Source: Nodosilinea sp. PGN35
Lineage (GTDB): Bacteria > Cyanobacteriota > Cyanobacteriia > Phormidesmidales > Phormidesmidaceae
Direction: 5' to 3'
Length of the DNA: 64,000 bases
Assembly: GCF_029109325.1 (NCBI RefSeq)
Contig: NZ_JAQKQJ010000015.1
Span: forward strand, 170,890 to 234,889
Shown: positions 33,641 to 42,817 of the stretch, one piece after another
How the letters are laid out: every line of letters starts with the position of its first letter
How positions within the stretch are numbered: the stretch's first letter is position 1
Position numbers and translations under genes: made by a program
Notes under the pieces: model-generated
Told to the model about the DNA's origin: nothing
Database searches by the model: none
The model's input: only the letters and a program-made list of their open reading frames with translations

Positions 33641-35111
33641 CTCCAATGCCCAGACGACCCGCCAAACTCGGCGTCAGGGGCAGCAGCACCGTCAGGGCTA
33701 AAAACAGGGCCAGCAGCCCCAGGGCGGCGCGGGCGTCGTTGGGTTCAGAAATATCGTTGAGGCAGGGACGCTCCAGGGTGCGCTGCAAGATCACGATCAC
33801 CCCGGCCCAGTAGAGGGCCAGGGGGTTGGCCAACGCCACCAGGGCCAGTACCACCAGGGTAAACACCGTCGTGCGGTTGGCGGTTTTGCGGCCGTAGATG
33901 GCCTGCACCATGCGGCCACCGTCGAGCTGCCCAGCAGGCATGAGGTTGAGGGCGGTAATCACCAGCCCCAGCCAGCCCATAATCGTGAGCGGGTGAATAT
34001 CTACCAGGGGTTCTTGCAGGGCCGAGCCGAGCACGACCTTAGCCAGAGCCCCGATCAGCACCGACCCTTGAAAGAACCCCGAGGGGATCTGAAAGGCGCT
34101 GCCGGGGTGGGACAGCAGCAGCCCGCCCACCAGCATAGCCAGGGAGATGATCCCGCCAGCGGCTGGCCCGGCCAGGGCAATGTCAAACAGCACGCTGCGG
34201 TTGGCCAGCAGGGATTCAAACCGGGTGAGGCTGCCAAAAGCACCAATCTGCCAGGCAGGGATAAGAAAAGGGGGGCTGAGGCGCACGCCGTAGCGGCGGG
34301 CGGCCACCCAGTGACCAGCTTCGTGGCTGAGCAAAATGACCAGCAGGGCCAGCAGAAAGGGCAGGGCCGCCCGCCAGCGGGAAAACTCTTGCAGCAGGTC
34401 AAAGCCCTGCAAAATAGCCCCCGCTTCTAGGCTGGTGAAGACGGTGGCGATCGCCAGCACCCCCGCCAGGGCCCACTGGGCCGGGGTGGTCTTGGCCGGG
34501 TCGGCGGTGGCGGGCAGCACCACCACCGTGGGCTTTTGCTCCAGGTTTTCGACTAAAAACAGGCGGTAGCGATCGCCCAGCCGCTCCTGCAACAGCTCCG
34601 CCAGCTTGGCCTGGGTTGCCGCCGCCTCACCCCGCAGGTTGCCGCGAAAAATCGCCCCCTGATCGTAGGGAATGGTCTCGGTGCGAAAGTAGGTGTCGAG
34701 GCCAAAAATGCCTTCAATCTGCGTTAGATCCTCCGGCGGAATGGCGATCGCCTCGGGGGCAGCGGCAGGGACGGCAACCGGCTGGTCAAGGGGCTCGCCA
34801 TCGGCCCGCTCGGGAGAATTGTCTACCGCTGGGGCTGGTCGCTGGGTAGAGAGCAGGTCTTGCCCCAGCGCCCGCAGCCGTCGCCCCAGGTAGATATAGA
34901 GGCCCGTAGAGCCCAGCAACAGCAGCAGTACCCCGGCCAGGTTAATGTAGATGCCCAGGGCAAATAGCCCAAAGAACAGCAGCCACGGGGTCATCAGCAC
35001 CACCGATTGCAGCCAGGCCAAAATGCCCACGGTGCCGTAGGGCAGCGCCCGGCGGTAGCCCCAGACCAAAATCGCGATCGCGGCCAGCAAAATCAATCCA
35101 GTAATTACCAT
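33636..35111 (-). CDS. Site-2 protease family (M50) metalloprotease, EGY-like
   Basis: A 491-residue membrane protein. Two N-terminal spans (residues 1-75) are followed by a soluble region with an acidic cap (IEGIFGLDTYFRTETIPYD) and then the protease core. HEAGHWVAAR near residue 260 is the zinc HExxH motif and AGQLDGGRMVQ near 395 provides the third ligand Asp. Length and layout resemble the cyanobacterial relatives of plant EGY1, which cut membrane substrates. It is convergent with the oxygenase gene. The substrate is unknown. Confidence 0.88.
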   Translation of the reverse strand: MVITGLILLAAIAILVWGYRRALPYGTVGILAWLQSVVLMTPWLLFFGLFALGIYINLAGVLLLLLGSTGLYIYLGRRLRALGQDLLSTQRPAPAVDNSPERADGEPLDQPVAVPAAAPEAIAIPPEDLTQIEGIFGLDTYFRTETIPYDQGAIFRGNLRGEAAATQAKLAELLQERLGDRYRLFLVENLEQKPTVVVLPATADPAKTTPAQWALAGVLAIATVFTSLEAGAILQGFDLLQEFSRWRAALPFLLALLVILLSHEAGHWVAARRYGVRLSPPFLIPAWQIGAFGSLTRFESLLANRSVLFDIALAGPAAGGIISLAMLVGGLLLSHPGSAFQIPSGFFQGSVLIGALAKVVLGSALQEPLVDIHPLTIMGWLGLVITALNLMPAGQLDGGRMVQAIYGRKTANRTTVFTLVVLALVALANPLALYWAGVIVILQRTLERPCLNDISEPNDARAALGLLALFLALTVLLPLTPSLAGRLGIGV

Positions 35112-35370
35112 AGTGCCGCTGCCCTCACCCTCCTCACTACTGCTGAAACACCCGTTTTAGCGGACAAAATCCCTATCAGTCTACCGCCGATGGGCCGAGG
35201 CCGACCAGCGGTGGGCAAGAGCCAGGGCTGCGCCCGCCGCTGAAACCCCTGGGGCAACCCGTCGCGCAACTGTAGTTCCCAGATTAAGGTGCTTAAATAA
35301 AGCCAGATAATTTGCCCTGGGCTGCCCTATTTCCCAGAGGCGTAGGTTCTTCGCTTACCGTTGCGCGCCC

Positions 35371-36663
35371 ATGACTCCACCTCCCGACCCCGCTCAGCCC
35401 CCGCTACCGACCGCTGCCCCAGACAACGGCAGCGGCGCTGCCCCTGGGCAGTTGGTCGTGCGATCGCACCCCAGCGAGCTGCCGCCGGAGAATTCTCCGG
35501 CGGCAGCTCGCCTCGATTTAGATCCCTCCGACCCAGCGAATGTTGAGCCTCTGCTGGCTGACCCGGCGATCACCTCGGCCAGCGCCGTTACCATCGTGGC
35601 GGTGGCGGTCATTGGCCTGGGGTTGATGACCAACAGTTTTTGGCTCACCCTGGCGGGGTCTCTAGTGGCTACGGTGGTGTCGATTCGGCTGATGTGGCCC
35701 TTCTTTCAAGAGGTGCTGGGGGAGCTGTCGCCCCGCCAGCAGTCGCTGCTGATCGCCATCCCTGGCGTGCTGATTGGGCTGGCGGGGCTGCTGAATATCA
35801 CCGGCATCAACCGCGCCATTTTGACCTGGGGCCTGACCCTGCGGTGGGATATTCTGGGGGCCTTGGGGGACTTTTTGGGGGCGATCGGGCAGATTTTTAT
35901 CGCCTTTCTGGCCCTGTTTGTCGCCTGGCGGCAGTACGTCATCTCCCGCGATCTGACCAAGCAGCAAAACCTGATTACCCAACAGCAGACCATCGACGCC
36001 TACTTTCAAGGCATTTCAGAACTGGTGCTCGACGAAGAGGGGCTACTCGAAGACTGGCCCCAGGAGCGCATCATTGCCGAAGCCCGCACCGCCGCCATTC
36101 TCAGCAGCGTCGATGCCGGGGGCAAGGCCAAGGTGGTGCGCTTCCTCTCCCGCTCTAAGCTGCTCACCCCCCTGCGCCGCGACAACCGCCTGGGTCGCCC
36201 CATTTTAGACGGCCGGGGCGGCTACGAAGAAGACCGGCTCAGCGGCACCCGCGTGATCGACTTGGGGGCTATGCTAGCCGCCGCCGACCTGTCGAGCACC
36301 GACCTGCGCTGGGCCGACCTGAGCGAAACCAACCTGATTCGCGCCGACCTGCGCCGCGCCGACCTGGTGCGAACCAATTTTGCCCGCTCTATTTTGTACC
36401 AGGCCAACCTCTCGGGGGCCGACCTGATGGAGGCGCGACTGTTCTACGGCAGTGTTGAAACCGCCACCCCCCGCACCCGCACCGGCACCCCCGACTACAC
36501 CACCGGGGTCAACACCGGAGCCGTAGTCGAAGGGGCTAACTTTAGCGGCGTGTACCGCCTGTCTGAGGAACAGCGCCGCTACATCGGAGCCTGGGGCGGT
36601 GAGGCCACCCGCGCCACAGTGCCCGGCGGTTGTGCAGATATTCCCAATCTGCTAGGACGCTAG
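35371..36663 (+). CDS. Membrane pentapeptide-repeat protein
   Basis: A 430-residue protein. It has a Pro-rich cytoplasmic start, about four membrane spans between residues 65 and 190, then a coiled segment (KQQNLITQQQTIDAYFQGI), and from about 300 to 350 a run of pentapeptide repeats (LSSTDLRWADLSETNLIRAD pattern, A(D/N)LXX). Pentapeptide helices are common in cyanobacteria and their roles are mostly unknown. The gene holds a perfect 38-bp palindrome at 35474-35511. It is a lone plus-strand gene. Confidence 0.88.
   Translation: MTPPPDPAQPPLPTAAPDNGSGAAPGQLVVRSHPSELPPENSPAAARLDLDPSDPANVEPLLADPAITSASAVTIVAVAVIGLGLMTNSFWLTLAGSLVATVVSIRLMWPFFQEVLGELSPRQQSLLIAIPGVLIGLAGLLNITGINRAILTWGLTLRWDILGALGDFLGAIGQIFIAFLALFVAWRQYVISRDLTKQQNLITQQQTIDAYFQGISELVLDEEGLLEDWPQERIIAEARTAAILSSVDAGGKAKVVRFLSRSKLLTPLRRDNRLGRPILDGRGGYEEDRLSGTRVIDLGAMLAAADLSSTDLRWADLSETNLIRADLRRADLVRTNFARSILYQANLSGADLMEARLFYGSVETATPRTRTGTPDYTTGVNTGAVVEGANFSGVYRLSEEQRRYIGAWGGEATRATVPGGCADIPNLLGR
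35474..35511. repeat. Perfect 38-bp palindrome inside coding sequence
   Basis: Nineteen bases are followed directly by their exact reverse complement, centred on GAATTC at 35490-35495, with no spacer. It encodes SELPPENSPAAAR in the Pro-rich start of the pentapeptide protein. It could extrude as a cruciform. Confidence 0.9.
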
Positions 36664-36855
36664 GAATTTTAGATTGGGGATTTTGGATTTTGGACGGGTG
36701 AGTTCTCCTCTTGGGAGGGGTTGGGGGGGGGTCTACGAGAATTTTGGATTTTGGACGGGGTTTGGTCAGGAATCTGAGGTTCCTATGGCCAGCGGGACTT
36801 TACCAAAATCGCTGATCCAAAATCCAAAATCTAAAACCCAAAATCTAAGATTGCC
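36664..36855. repeat. Heptamer-repeat spacer between convergent genes
   Basis: The gap contains two exact 19-base copies of an ATTTTGG-based unit (36680-36698 and 36741-36759) and mirrored CCAAAAT arrays (36815-36850), plus a run of nine G at about 36723-36731. The outer arms can pair, so the spacer may fold into a long hairpin that ends both transcripts. The heptamer is the one inserted in wzt. Confidence 0.75.
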
Positions 36856-37755
36856 TCACGTAAACTCCGGCGTTGCCCCCAGCTTCCGCACCGCCACCGA
36901 GACCTCCATACCCAGGTAGTCGCCTGGGTCGCCAAACCACGACCCCGCCAGGGGAATGGCCTGGCCGGGGTGACGGGCGATCGCCACCGCAATCAAATCA
37001 AACCCTTCAGTCAGGCGGTTGGTGGGGTCGTACACCAGCCACCCCGCCCCCGGCAGATAGACCTGAAGCCAGGCGTGGGTGGCCCCTGAGCCGGTCATGC
37101 CCACATCGCCGCCGTCCAGGGCCGAGTCGTACAGGTAGCCCGACACAAATCGGCAAGCTATCCCCAGCCGCCGCAGGGCTTCCATCATCAGCCAGGCGTA
37201 GTCGCGGCAGGTGCCCGACTTCAGCCGCAGGGTTTCCCCCGGTGGCTGGGTGCCCTCCTCCTCCCGCGATCGGTAGGTAACGGTGTCGCGAATGGTGTTC
37301 ATAATGCGATTCAGCACGTCGCTGGTGCGATCGCGATCGCCCGCCACAAAGCTCTTGGCCCAGGCCGCCACCGAGCCATCGGGGTCTTCGGCGTGGGGCC
37401 GCAGATATACCGCTAAATCTGTCCACTCGTCGGGGGTGTACTGCACCGGCACCTCCTCTGCCCTCGGGTCGAGGGGAAAGTTATCAATGCCCTTAGTGCC
37501 AAAGTGTTCGCCCCGAAACCGGCAGGTAAACGTCAGTTCTTGAGCCGGTGCACCGATGTCAATTACCGCCACATTGTTCGAGAGGGTATCGCTGATCCAA
37601 TGCACCTGAGCGGGCACATTCACATCAATGGCATACTCCAACAGCCGCCCGCTGTAGTTGCCCCGAGGCAGAAACATCGCCTTGTGGGGGCCAAAGTTGA
37701 CAGGCTTCGCGTAGCGGTAGGTGGTAACGTGCTCAACTTCGTAAATCACCGACAT
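36856..37755 (-). CDS. Transglutaminase-like cysteine protease-fold protein
   Basis: A 299-residue protein. Residues 1-90 form the N-terminal bacterial transglutaminase-like domain (YEVEHVTTYRYAKPVNFGPH). The core has the catalytic triad: Cys in SGTCRDYAWLMMEALRRLG near residue 180, His in ATHAWLQVYLPGAGW near 225 and Asp in VYDPTNRL near 243. Members of this family are predicted peptidases or amidases, and their substrates are unknown. There is no signal peptide, so it should be cytoplasmic. It diverges from the DUF29 gene. Confidence 0.88.
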   Translation of the reverse strand: MSVIYEVEHVTTYRYAKPVNFGPHKAMFLPRGNYSGRLLEYAIDVNVPAQVHWISDTLSNNVAVIDIGAPAQELTFTCRFRGEHFGTKGIDNFPLDPRAEEVPVQYTPDEWTDLAVYLRPHAEDPDGSVAAWAKSFVAGDRDRTSDVLNRIMNTIRDTVTYRSREEEGTQPPGETLRLKSGTCRDYAWLMMEALRRLGIACRFVSGYLYDSALDGGDVGMTGSGATHAWLQVYLPGAGWLVYDPTNRLTEGFDLIAVAIARHPGQAIPLAGSWFGDPGDYLGMEVSVAVRKLGATPEFT

Positions 37756-37781
37756 GGCGCGATCCTAGGGTAGGGCTTCGT

Positions 37782-37799
37782 TCTTTGTACTCTTTGTAC
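37782..37799. promoter_or_regulatory. Tandem 9-bp repeat in divergent promoter region
   Basis: Two head-to-tail copies of TCTTTGTAC lie in the 72-base space between the divergent transglutaminase-like and DUF29 genes. It is a candidate protein-binding site only. Confidence 0.25.
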
Positions 37800-37827
37800 A
37801 ACGGCTGGCCAGTCTAGAATAGGCCCA

Positions 37828-38346
37828 TTGCGGTTCTTTACCTCTGTGTCGCCCCCCGAAACCAGCCCAGGTTGGGAGAATTCTATCGCCACGGAAGATT
37901 TCTACGAATTAGATTTCTACGCCTGGGTACAGCAACAGGCTCAGTTTCTCCACGCCCGACAGTGGCACCACATCGATCTGCCCAATTTAATTGAGGAGAT
38001 TGAATCGTTGGGCAAACAGCAGCGTCAAGAGCTTCGTAATCGACTCAGCGTTTTGCTAGGGCACCTGCTGAGATGGCACTTCCAGCCCCAACAGCGCCGC
38101 CGCAGCTGGCTTGCCACGCTACGAGTTCAGCGCCGCGACATCCTGCGATTACTCGATGAAAACCCCAGCCTCAAACCCTATTTAGAAGAGGCATTAGCCG
38201 ATGCCTACGCCAACGGGAGGGATTTGGCGATGGGTGAAACTAACCTGCCAGAGGCGACTTTCCCACTAGGTTGCCCCTACAGCTTGACCGATATCTTGGC
38301 AAAGGATTTTTATCCTGGCGAACCCAGCGATTTGTTGAAGGGCTGA
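37828..38346 (+). CDS. DUF29 family protein
   Basis: A 172-residue protein, or slightly shorter: the listed start is TTG and a GTG six codons later (37846) is as likely. ATEDFYELDFYAWVQQQAQF, then HIDLPNLIEEIESLGKQQR and LSVLLGHLLRWHFQPQQR match the DUF29 family, a helical protein common in cyanobacteria and often present in many copies. The function is unknown. It is convergent with bioA, 23 bp away. Some related genes lie near mobile or toxin-type loci. Confidence 0.85.
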   Translation: MRFFTSVSPPETSPGWENSIATEDFYELDFYAWVQQQAQFLHARQWHHIDLPNLIEEIESLGKQQRQELRNRLSVLLGHLLRWHFQPQQRRRSWLATLRVQRRDILRLLDENPSLKPYLEEALADAYANGRDLAMGETNLPEATFPLGCPYSLTDILAKDFYPGEPSDLLKG

Positions 38347-38369
38347 CGGGTTCACGCCCAAGACTTCGT

Positions 38370-39659
38370 TTATTCTTGACTCAGAACTGCATAGATTGCC
38401 TGAGTAATCTGCCGCAGTTGCTCGGGCTCAATGATGTAGGGCGGCATCGTGTAGACCAGCCGACCAAAGGGGCGTAGCCACACTCCATGCTGCACAAACT
38501 GGGGCTGCACCACCGCCATATCCACCGGCTCGTGCAGCTCCACCACGCCGATTGCTCCCAGCACCCGCACATCCCTCACCGTCGGCAGGTCGCGGCAGGG
38601 GGCTAGCTCCCGCTTGAGCTGAGCTTCTATAGCCCATACCCTGGCGACCCAGTCATAGCTTGCCAACAGGTTCAGGTTTTCCAAGGCCACCGCGCAGGCC
38701 AGCGGGTTGCCCATAAAGGTGGGGCCGTGCATAAACACTCCCGCTTCCCCCTGGGCAAAGGTTTCGCTGATATGGCCGGTGGTTAGCGTCGCCGCCAGGG
38801 ACATAAATCCGCCCGTGAGGGCCTTGCCTATGCACATGATGTCTGGGGTAATGCCAGCGTACTGGCAGGCAAATAGCTTGCCCGTGCGGCCAAAGCCCGT
38901 GGCGATTTCGTCGAGAATCAGCAGCACACCGTACTCGTCGCACAGCTCCCTGGCCCGCCGCACGTACTGCGGGCTGTAAATTCGCATGCCCCCGGCCCCC
39001 TGCACCACTGGCTCAAAAATCGCGGCGGCGATTTCGCCATGGTGGCGCGCCAAAACTGCCTCAAAGCTGGCAATATCCCCCTCCTCCCACACCCCCTCAA
39101 AGGGAATCTGGGGCGCATCGGCAAAATACTGCTCCACCAGGCTGTGGCGGAACAGGTGGTGCATGCCGTTCACCGGGTCACACACCGCCATGGCCGCAAA
39201 GGTATCGCCGTGGTAGCCGTTGCGAATCGTCAGAAAATGCTGCTTCTGCGGATCTCCTCGGTTGTGCCAGTACTGGATCGCCAGCTTCATGGCCACTTCC
39301 ACCGCCACCGAACCCGAATCGCAGAAGAACACCTGCTGCAAGGCCTCTGGTGTCATCCGCACTAGCTTCTGGGCCAGCTGTACGGCGGGCTGGTGGGTCA
39401 GCCCGCCAAACATGACGTGGCTCATGCGGCCCATCTGTTCCTGGGCGGCCTGGTTTAGCCGAGGGTGGCTGTAGCCGTGGATGCAGGTCCACCACGACGA
39501 CATGCCATCGACCAGGCGCTCCCCAGTTTCTAGCTCCAGATAGACTCCCTGGGCCGACTTCACTGGAAAAACTGGCCCTGTCCCCGGCATTGCTGCGTAG
39601 GGATGCCACACGTGTCGGCGATCGAGCGCCATCAGTTCATCAATCGGCAGCGTATTCAT
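38370..39659 (-). CDS. bioA: Adenosylmethionine-8-amino-7-oxononanoate aminotransferase
   Basis: I start at the ATG at 39659 (MNTLPIDELMALDRRHVWHPY), because the upstream 15 codons lie in a repeat-like sequence; this gives 429 residues, the usual length. WHPYAAMPG and MSSWWTCIHGYSHP are typical of BioA, as are the PLP motif LILDEIATGFGRTG and the Lys in CIGKALTGGFMSLAAT. It converts KAPA to DAPA in biotin synthesis using SAM as amino donor. It follows the hydrolase gene by about 65 bp on the same strand. Other biotin genes are not in the window. Confidence 0.95.
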   Translation of the reverse strand: MNTLPIDELMALDRRHVWHPYAAMPGTGPVFPVKSAQGVYLELETGERLVDGMSSWWTCIHGYSHPRLNQAAQEQMGRMSHVMFGGLTHQPAVQLAQKLVRMTPEALQQVFFCDSGSVAVEVAMKLAIQYWHNRGDPQKQHFLTIRNGYHGDTFAAMAVCDPVNGMHHLFRHSLVEQYFADAPQIPFEGVWEEGDIASFEAVLARHHGEIAAAIFEPVVQGAGGMRIYSPQYVRRARELCDEYGVLLILDEIATGFGRTGKLFACQYAGITPDIMCIGKALTGGFMSLAATLTTGHISETFAQGEAGVFMHGPTFMGNPLACAVALENLNLLASYDWVARVWAIEAQLKRELAPCRDLPTVRDVRVLGAIGVVELHEPVDMAVVQPQFVQHGVWLRPFGRLVYTMPPYIIEPEQLRQITQAIYAVLSQE

Positions 39660-39660
39660 A

Positions 39661-39717
39661 AACCGTAGGGTGTACAGCGCCAAGGCGCGGCTTCGCCAAC
39701 GCAAAGCATTGCACCGT
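39661..39717. repeat. REP-like palindromic repeat
   Basis: Between the bioA and hydrolase genes, CCGTAGGGTG at the left and TTGCACCGTAG at the right face each other around GGCGCGGCTTCGCC. The pattern resembles the dispersed CGTAGGGTG repeats of cyanobacteria and shares a core with the element at 46383-46554. It supports the downstream start for bioA. Confidence 0.5.
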
Positions 39718-39724
39718 AGAAAGT

Positions 39725-40579
39725 CTAGGCCAGAAACCTATTAACGTAATCCAAATAGGTTTCTGGATCTTCCAACATAGGGAAATGCCCAGTGTTCTTG
39801 ACTAGGGCGTACTCGATTTTGGGGTTTAGCTCCGCCGCCGTGCGCCCCAGCTCTGCCGGGGTGATTTTGTCGAATTCACCCGAAACCAGCAGGGTAGGGA
39901 CTTTGATTTTGGCAAACTCTACAGGCATCACCTCTGTGGCTTTTTTGCTCACCGAGGTAAAGATGGTGCCTAGGGCGGTGGCGTAGTCAGCATTGAGAAA
40001 GTCTTTTAAAAACGCGATTTTCTCCGCCGCCGGGATGGGGCGACTGAGAAACCGGGCCATGAAGAAGCGCGGAGCCAGGGGCAGTTTGCCCAGCCACTTG
40101 GGCCGAAAGGCCACCACGTAGCCACCAAATTTATAAAACGCCTCGAAGGCGGCCTTGTCGTACTCAAAGATGCCGTTGCAGGTGAGAATGGCCTTCTCCA
40201 CCAGCTCCGGGTACTGATTCAAAAAGTACACCGCCACTGAGGCCCCCATGGAGTGGGCATTGAGCGAGACTTTGGGCAGATTTAGCGCCCTGAGCAACTC
40301 GGCTAAGTCGTCGGCGTAGGTGTCTAGCTCGTAGCCCCGCGCCGCCATCGCCTCCTGCTGGTCAGCGGTAATGATCGAGCGCCCAAAGCCGCGCATGTCG
40401 TAGAGCAGGCAGTCGTAGCGATCGCTCAAGGCCGCTGCCGTACTCTGCCAGTAGCGGGCCGACCCCGCCCAGCCGTGGACAAACACCATCACGGGCTTGG
40501 TAGAACCTGGATCGCGCGGCGTATCGGTGCCGACCCACTCGTAGTAGTGGTTAACCTGGTTGACGTCAACGTAGGCCAT
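39725..40579 (-). CDS. Alpha/beta hydrolase
   Basis: A 284-residue alpha/beta-hydrolase. The oxyanion region is VFVHGWAGSARYW, the nucleophile Ser is in NAHSMGAS near residue 105, and the acid and His are expected in LVSGEFDKITPAEL and KNTGHFPMLEDPETYLD near the end. It starts 2 bp after the clpX stop, so it is probably transcribed with clpX and clpP. Its substrate is unknown; esters or small lipids are possible. No signal peptide is present. Confidence 0.9.
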   Translation of the reverse strand: MAYVDVNQVNHYYEWVGTDTPRDPGSTKPVMVFVHGWAGSARYWQSTAAALSDRYDCLLYDMRGFGRSIITADQQEAMAARGYELDTYADDLAELLRALNLPKVSLNAHSMGASVAVYFLNQYPELVEKAILTCNGIFEYDKAAFEAFYKFGGYVVAFRPKWLGKLPLAPRFFMARFLSRPIPAAEKIAFLKDFLNADYATALGTIFTSVSKKATEVMPVEFAKIKVPTLLVSGEFDKITPAELGRTAAELNPKIEYALVKNTGHFPMLEDPETYLDYVNRFLA

Positions 40580-40581
40580 GG

Positions 40582-41922
40582 CTAAGCAGACTCGGGCTTA
40601 GGCATAGACGAGGGGTGCAGCAGCAGGTCAGCGGTCGATCGCTGCTCCACCATTTCGCGGGTAATCGTGCAGCGCTTCAGGTCTTTGCGGGAGGGCAGCT
40701 CGTACATGATGTCGAGCATCAGCTCTTCGATAATGCCGCGCAGGGCACGGGCACCGGTCTTGCGGCGGTAGGCTTCTCGGGCGATCGCTCGCAGCGCATC
40801 GGTCTTAAACTCCAGCTGCACATTGTCCATCCGCATCAGCTTTTGGAACTGCTTCACCAGGGCATTTTTCGGCTCGGTCAAGATCGCCATCAGCGACTCT
40901 TCATCGAGCGGATCTACTACCGAAGTGGCAGGAATTCGGCCAATAAACTCGGGAATCAGGCCAAACTTAACCAAATCGTCGGGCTCCAGGTGGCGCAGCA
41001 CGTCGGCGGTGCGCTTTTCGCGGGAGAACTGGCCTTCGCCCGGCTGCACAAAGCCGATCGATTTCTTGCCGATGCGTTGCTCAACAATTTTCTCCAGGCC
41101 CACAAAGGCACCGCCACAGATAAACAGAATGTTGCTGGTGTCGATCTGGATACAGTCCTGGTAGGGGTGCTTGCGGCCTCCCTGGGGCGGCACATTGGCG
41201 ACGGTACCCTCCAGCATTTTCAGCAGCGCCTGCTGTACGCCCTCCCCAGACACATCGCGGGTAATGGAAGGGTTCTCGCTCTTGCGGGCAATTTTGTCGA
41301 TCTCATCGATGTAGATGATGCCGCGCTGGGCCTCTTCCACGTCCAGATCGGCCACCTGGAGCAGCCGCAGCAAAATGTTTTCCACATCTTCGCCCACGTA
41401 GCCTGCCTCCGTTAGGGTAGTGGCATCGGCTACGGCAAAGGGAACTTCGAGAATGCGGGCCAGGGTTTGGGCCAGCAGGGTTTTGCCGCAGCCCGTGGGG
41501 CCAATCAGCAGAATATTAGACTTTTGCAGCTCAATAATATCTTCAGGGGCTTCGCCCTCGGCACCCTGTAGATAGCTGAGCCGCTTGTAGTGGTTGTACA
41601 CCGCCACCGACAGCACCTTTTTGGCCTCGTTCTGCCCAATGACATGCTCGTCTAGGTAGTTTTTAATTTCCCGTGGCTTAGGAATTTGGCTGAGGGAAAT
41701 CGCCGGAGCGCTGTGGGAGCGATCGGCGGCGGGAGCATCGCGCCGGGGCACGGGCTGAGCGATCGCCGTGCCCGAGTCAAACAGCTCTTCGTCTAAAATT
41801 TCGTTGCACAGGTCAACGCACTCGTCACAGATGTAGACCCCCGGCCCCGCAATCAGCTTGCGCACCTGCTCCTGGGACTTGCCGCAAAACGAGCACTTCA
41901 GATGGGAGTCGTACTTAGACAT
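40582..41922 (-). CDS. clpX: ATP-dependent Clp protease ATP-binding subunit ClpX
   Basis: A 446-residue protein. Residues 10-35 form the zinc-binding N-domain (Cys10, Cys13, Cys32, Cys35), followed by GPTGCGKTLLAQTLA (Walker A, about residue 137), the pore loop GYVGEDVENI, Walker B IIYIDEIDKI and the sensor region. It unfolds tagged proteins and feeds them to ClpP. It is encoded 9 bp after clpP, the typical pairing. Length and motifs are normal. Part of a tig-clpP-clpX-hydrolase-bioA series. Confidence 0.97.
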   Translation of the reverse strand: MSKYDSHLKCSFCGKSQEQVRKLIAGPGVYICDECVDLCNEILDEELFDSGTAIAQPVPRRDAPAADRSHSAPAISLSQIPKPREIKNYLDEHVIGQNEAKKVLSVAVYNHYKRLSYLQGAEGEAPEDIIELQKSNILLIGPTGCGKTLLAQTLARILEVPFAVADATTLTEAGYVGEDVENILLRLLQVADLDVEEAQRGIIYIDEIDKIARKSENPSITRDVSGEGVQQALLKMLEGTVANVPPQGGRKHPYQDCIQIDTSNILFICGGAFVGLEKIVEQRIGKKSIGFVQPGEGQFSREKRTADVLRHLEPDDLVKFGLIPEFIGRIPATSVVDPLDEESLMAILTEPKNALVKQFQKLMRMDNVQLEFKTDALRAIAREAYRRKTGARALRGIIEELMLDIMYELPSRKDLKRCTITREMVEQRSTADLLLHPSSMPKPESA

Positions 41923-41931
41923 AAAATGACC

Positions 41932-42621
41932 CTAGTTTAGTGCAGTCATGGTGGGGGCGGCGGGAAGAAAAGTCTGCTCAACCACATCGTCGATCAGCCC
42001 GTAGGCCTTGGCTTCGGCGGCAGACATGTAAAAGTCGCGCTCGGTGTCGGTCTCAATGCGCTCCATCGGCTGCCCAGTGTGGTGGGCAATCAGCTCATTC
42101 AGCCGATTTTTGTGGTAAAGAATCTCTCTCGCCTGAATTTCAATATCCACGGCCTGGCCCTGGGCACCGCCTAGGGGCTGGTGAATCATGATGCGTGAGC
42201 TGGGCAGCGAAAGCCGCTTGCCCTTGGCCCCGGCGCACAGCAAAAACGCTCCCATGCTGGCGGCTAGACCAAAGCAAATGGTCACCACGTCAGGGCGAAT
42301 TTGCTGCATGGTGTCGTAGATAGCCATGCCCGCCGTCACTGAGCCGCCGGGGGAGTTGATGTAAAGCTGCACATCCTTCTCGGGGTCTTCGGCATCGAGG
42401 TAGAGAAACTGGGCCACGATAGAATCGGCCACTTCGTCAGTAACCGGGGTGCCCAAAAACACAATGCGCTCCCGCAGCAGGCGAGAGTAGATGTCAAAGG
42501 CACGCTCGCCCCGCCCCGATTGCTCCACAACAACGGGCAGAATATTGCTAATCTGTCTGGCGCTGAGGGCAGATTGGCTCAAGCTCAAGATCGGGCTGCT
42601 CAATGGGTTCGATGCAATCAT
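41932..42621 (-). CDS. clpP: ATP-dependent Clp protease proteolytic subunit
   Basis: A 229-residue serine protease. The nucleophile Ser is in GLAASMGAFLLCAGAKGKR near residue 119, the His in SRIMIHQPLGG near 145 and the Asp in TERDFYMSAAEAKAYGLID near 193. The first 20-30 residues include a probable propeptide. It forms the barrel partner of ClpX. It is encoded between tig and clpX, the conserved order in cyanobacteria and many bacteria. Cyanobacteria have several ClpP copies, so this is one paralogue, probably ClpP2. Confidence 0.97.
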   Translation of the reverse strand: MIASNPLSSPILSLSQSALSARQISNILPVVVEQSGRGERAFDIYSRLLRERIVFLGTPVTDEVADSIVAQFLYLDAEDPEKDVQLYINSPGGSVTAGMAIYDTMQQIRPDVVTICFGLAASMGAFLLCAGAKGKRLSLPSSRIMIHQPLGGAQGQAVDIEIQAREILYHKNRLNELIAHHTGQPMERIETDTERDFYMSAAEAKAYGLIDDVVEQTFLPAAPTMTALN

Positions 42622-42817
42622 AGTGGGTTTGCGCGAGATTTCAAGGGCTTAGGAATATTGCGTTACGTCAGAGCGCCCCTGGCCCCAGGGCAGTACGCCG
42701 GGCGTTTAAAGCGCTAGGCCATCGGTTAGCCTACCCGACATTATGCCCCAAAATTTTAGGTTCACGGGGTAGGCCAGCCGATGGTTTACCGAAATGTGCC
42801 GCCGGGCTCAACCTGGG

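Noticed and set aside
34055..34402. Open frames in other phases of the M50 protease gene
   Set aside because: Shadow frames; the HEAGH and LDGG motifs fix the real one.
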